Below are positions 6,499-6,922 of a stretch of 6,922 bases of DNA, piece by piece. Position numbers and translations under genes: made by a program. The stretch covers positions 1 through 6,922 of the forward strand of contig CAJXWI010000136.1 of assembly GCA_913062735.1 (NCBI GenBank), read 5' to 3'. This stretch comes from an uncultured Arcobacter sp. (lineage in GTDB: Bacteria; Campylobacterota; Campylobacteria; Campylobacterales; Arcobacteraceae). A model generated the notes under the pieces. The model had not been told where the DNA came from. It saw nothing but the letters and a program-made list of their open reading frames with translations, and ran no database searches. Position 1 is the first letter of the stretch. Every line of letters begins with the position of its first letter.

Positions 6499-6922
6499 TT
6501 GAATTATAAAAGAAATGATGCAGCTAACTATTTTAGTAATTATCTATTCACTTATTTATTAAATGAAGTAGCTATTACTAATGTGAAGAAATACAAAATA
6601 TATAATGAAACCGTTAATATAGTAAATCCCTTAGAATCTAATAAAAATATTAACAAGAAAGATAATGAAGTTAGACTAATAGTTTCATCATTTCAAATTA
6701 ATTTTTTTGCAAAAAAATTATTTGGATTAAATATCCGAAAAGTAATATTTATTCAATGTATAAAAGATAATGAAGTAAATGAATTACTTTTACAAATAAG
6801 AGATAATGCAACTCAAAATAAAATTAATTCTATTATAAGTAGGATAATAAAATTACTATTGAATAATTATATTGAAAAAATAGTATATGGCTCAGATATT
6901 ATTGAGAATTGTAATGTGTGTA
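6499..6922 (+). CDS. Unrecognised protein, N-terminal 141 residues (partial), faintly ParB-like
   Basis: An open frame runs from TTG (6499) to the right edge without a stop. At its composition of about 20% G+C (83 of 424 bases by hand count), roughly one codon in ten should be a stop by chance, so 141 open codons plus a well-placed AAAGG argue for a real gene. The protein is rich in Asn, Ile and Lys, with no signal peptide or membrane helix. I do not recognise the family. Residues about 59-121 (RLIVSSF..., AKKLFGLNIRKVIFI, ELLLQIRDN, IIKLLL) loosely follow the order of a ParB/Srx-type domain (hydrophobic strand, AAK-LG-hydrophobic strand, acidic pair, E-LxL-x-N, helix), but the GxxR signature is absent (SSFQINFFA instead). 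A CxxC (Cys138, Cys141) stands at the window edge and could begin a metal site. The composition, the unusual start and the operator-like palindromes upstream fit an accessory or acquired gene. Confidence 0.72.
   Translation, partial: MNYKRNDAANYFSNYLFTYLLNEVAITNVKKYKIYNETVNIVNPLESNKNINKKDNEVRLIVSSFQINFFAKKLFGLNIRKVIFIQCIKDNEVNELLLQIRDNATQNKINSIISRIIKLLLNNYIEKIVYGSDIIENCNVC

Noticed and set aside
1..6922. CRISPR array, tRNA or rRNA genes
   Set aside because: No regularly spaced direct repeats of CRISPR size and no recognisable tRNA or rRNA sequence were seen on either strand.

Overview
This AT-rich window (about 28-30% G+C over the coding part, estimated by hand on sample lines) looks like the chromosome of a Campylobacterota bacterium, most likely of the Arcobacter/Sulfurimonas kind. 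That placement is inferred from the base composition, the Ile/Lys/Asn/Glu-rich proteins and the gene arrangement; no rRNA or other diagnostic marker is present.

Positions 1-5984 hold a tightly packed minus-strand signalling operon, transcribed from right to left. It encodes a 1408-residue membrane hybrid histidine kinase (HBM-type sensor, HAMP-like, PAS, GAF, long coiled coil, HisKA, HATPase, three receiver domains), a CheR-type protein-glutamate methyltransferase, a stand-alone CheB-type methylesterase, and a receiver-domain protein cut off by the left edge of the window. Neighbouring genes overlap by 4, 4 and 11 bases, so they are probably made together and work together. The likely scheme is that the kinase senses a small molecule in the periplasm (the HBM domain) and a redox, gas or cytoplasmic cue (PAS/GAF), and passes phosphate to its own receivers and to the downstream regulator. 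CheR and CheB would adjust the sensitivity of the kinase, or of a chemoreceptor encoded elsewhere, by reversible methylation.

Positions 5985-6498 form a 514-base divergent intergenic region of only about 20% G+C. It holds the start signals of the kinase operon, a 78-base segment bounded by 11-base inverted repeats, and a striking perfect 20-base inverted repeat whose two arms are each an operator-like palindrome (TGGACTA-N2-TAGTCCA).

From 6499 to the right edge, an open frame runs on the plus strand with a TTG start and a well-placed ribosome binding site. It is about 20% G+C, far below the kinase operon. The visible 141 residues were not recognised with confidence; the middle part faintly resembles a degenerate ParB/Srx-type domain. 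The low G+C, the operator-like palindromes and the unfamiliar protein together suggest that the right end is the edge of an accessory or horizontally acquired segment.
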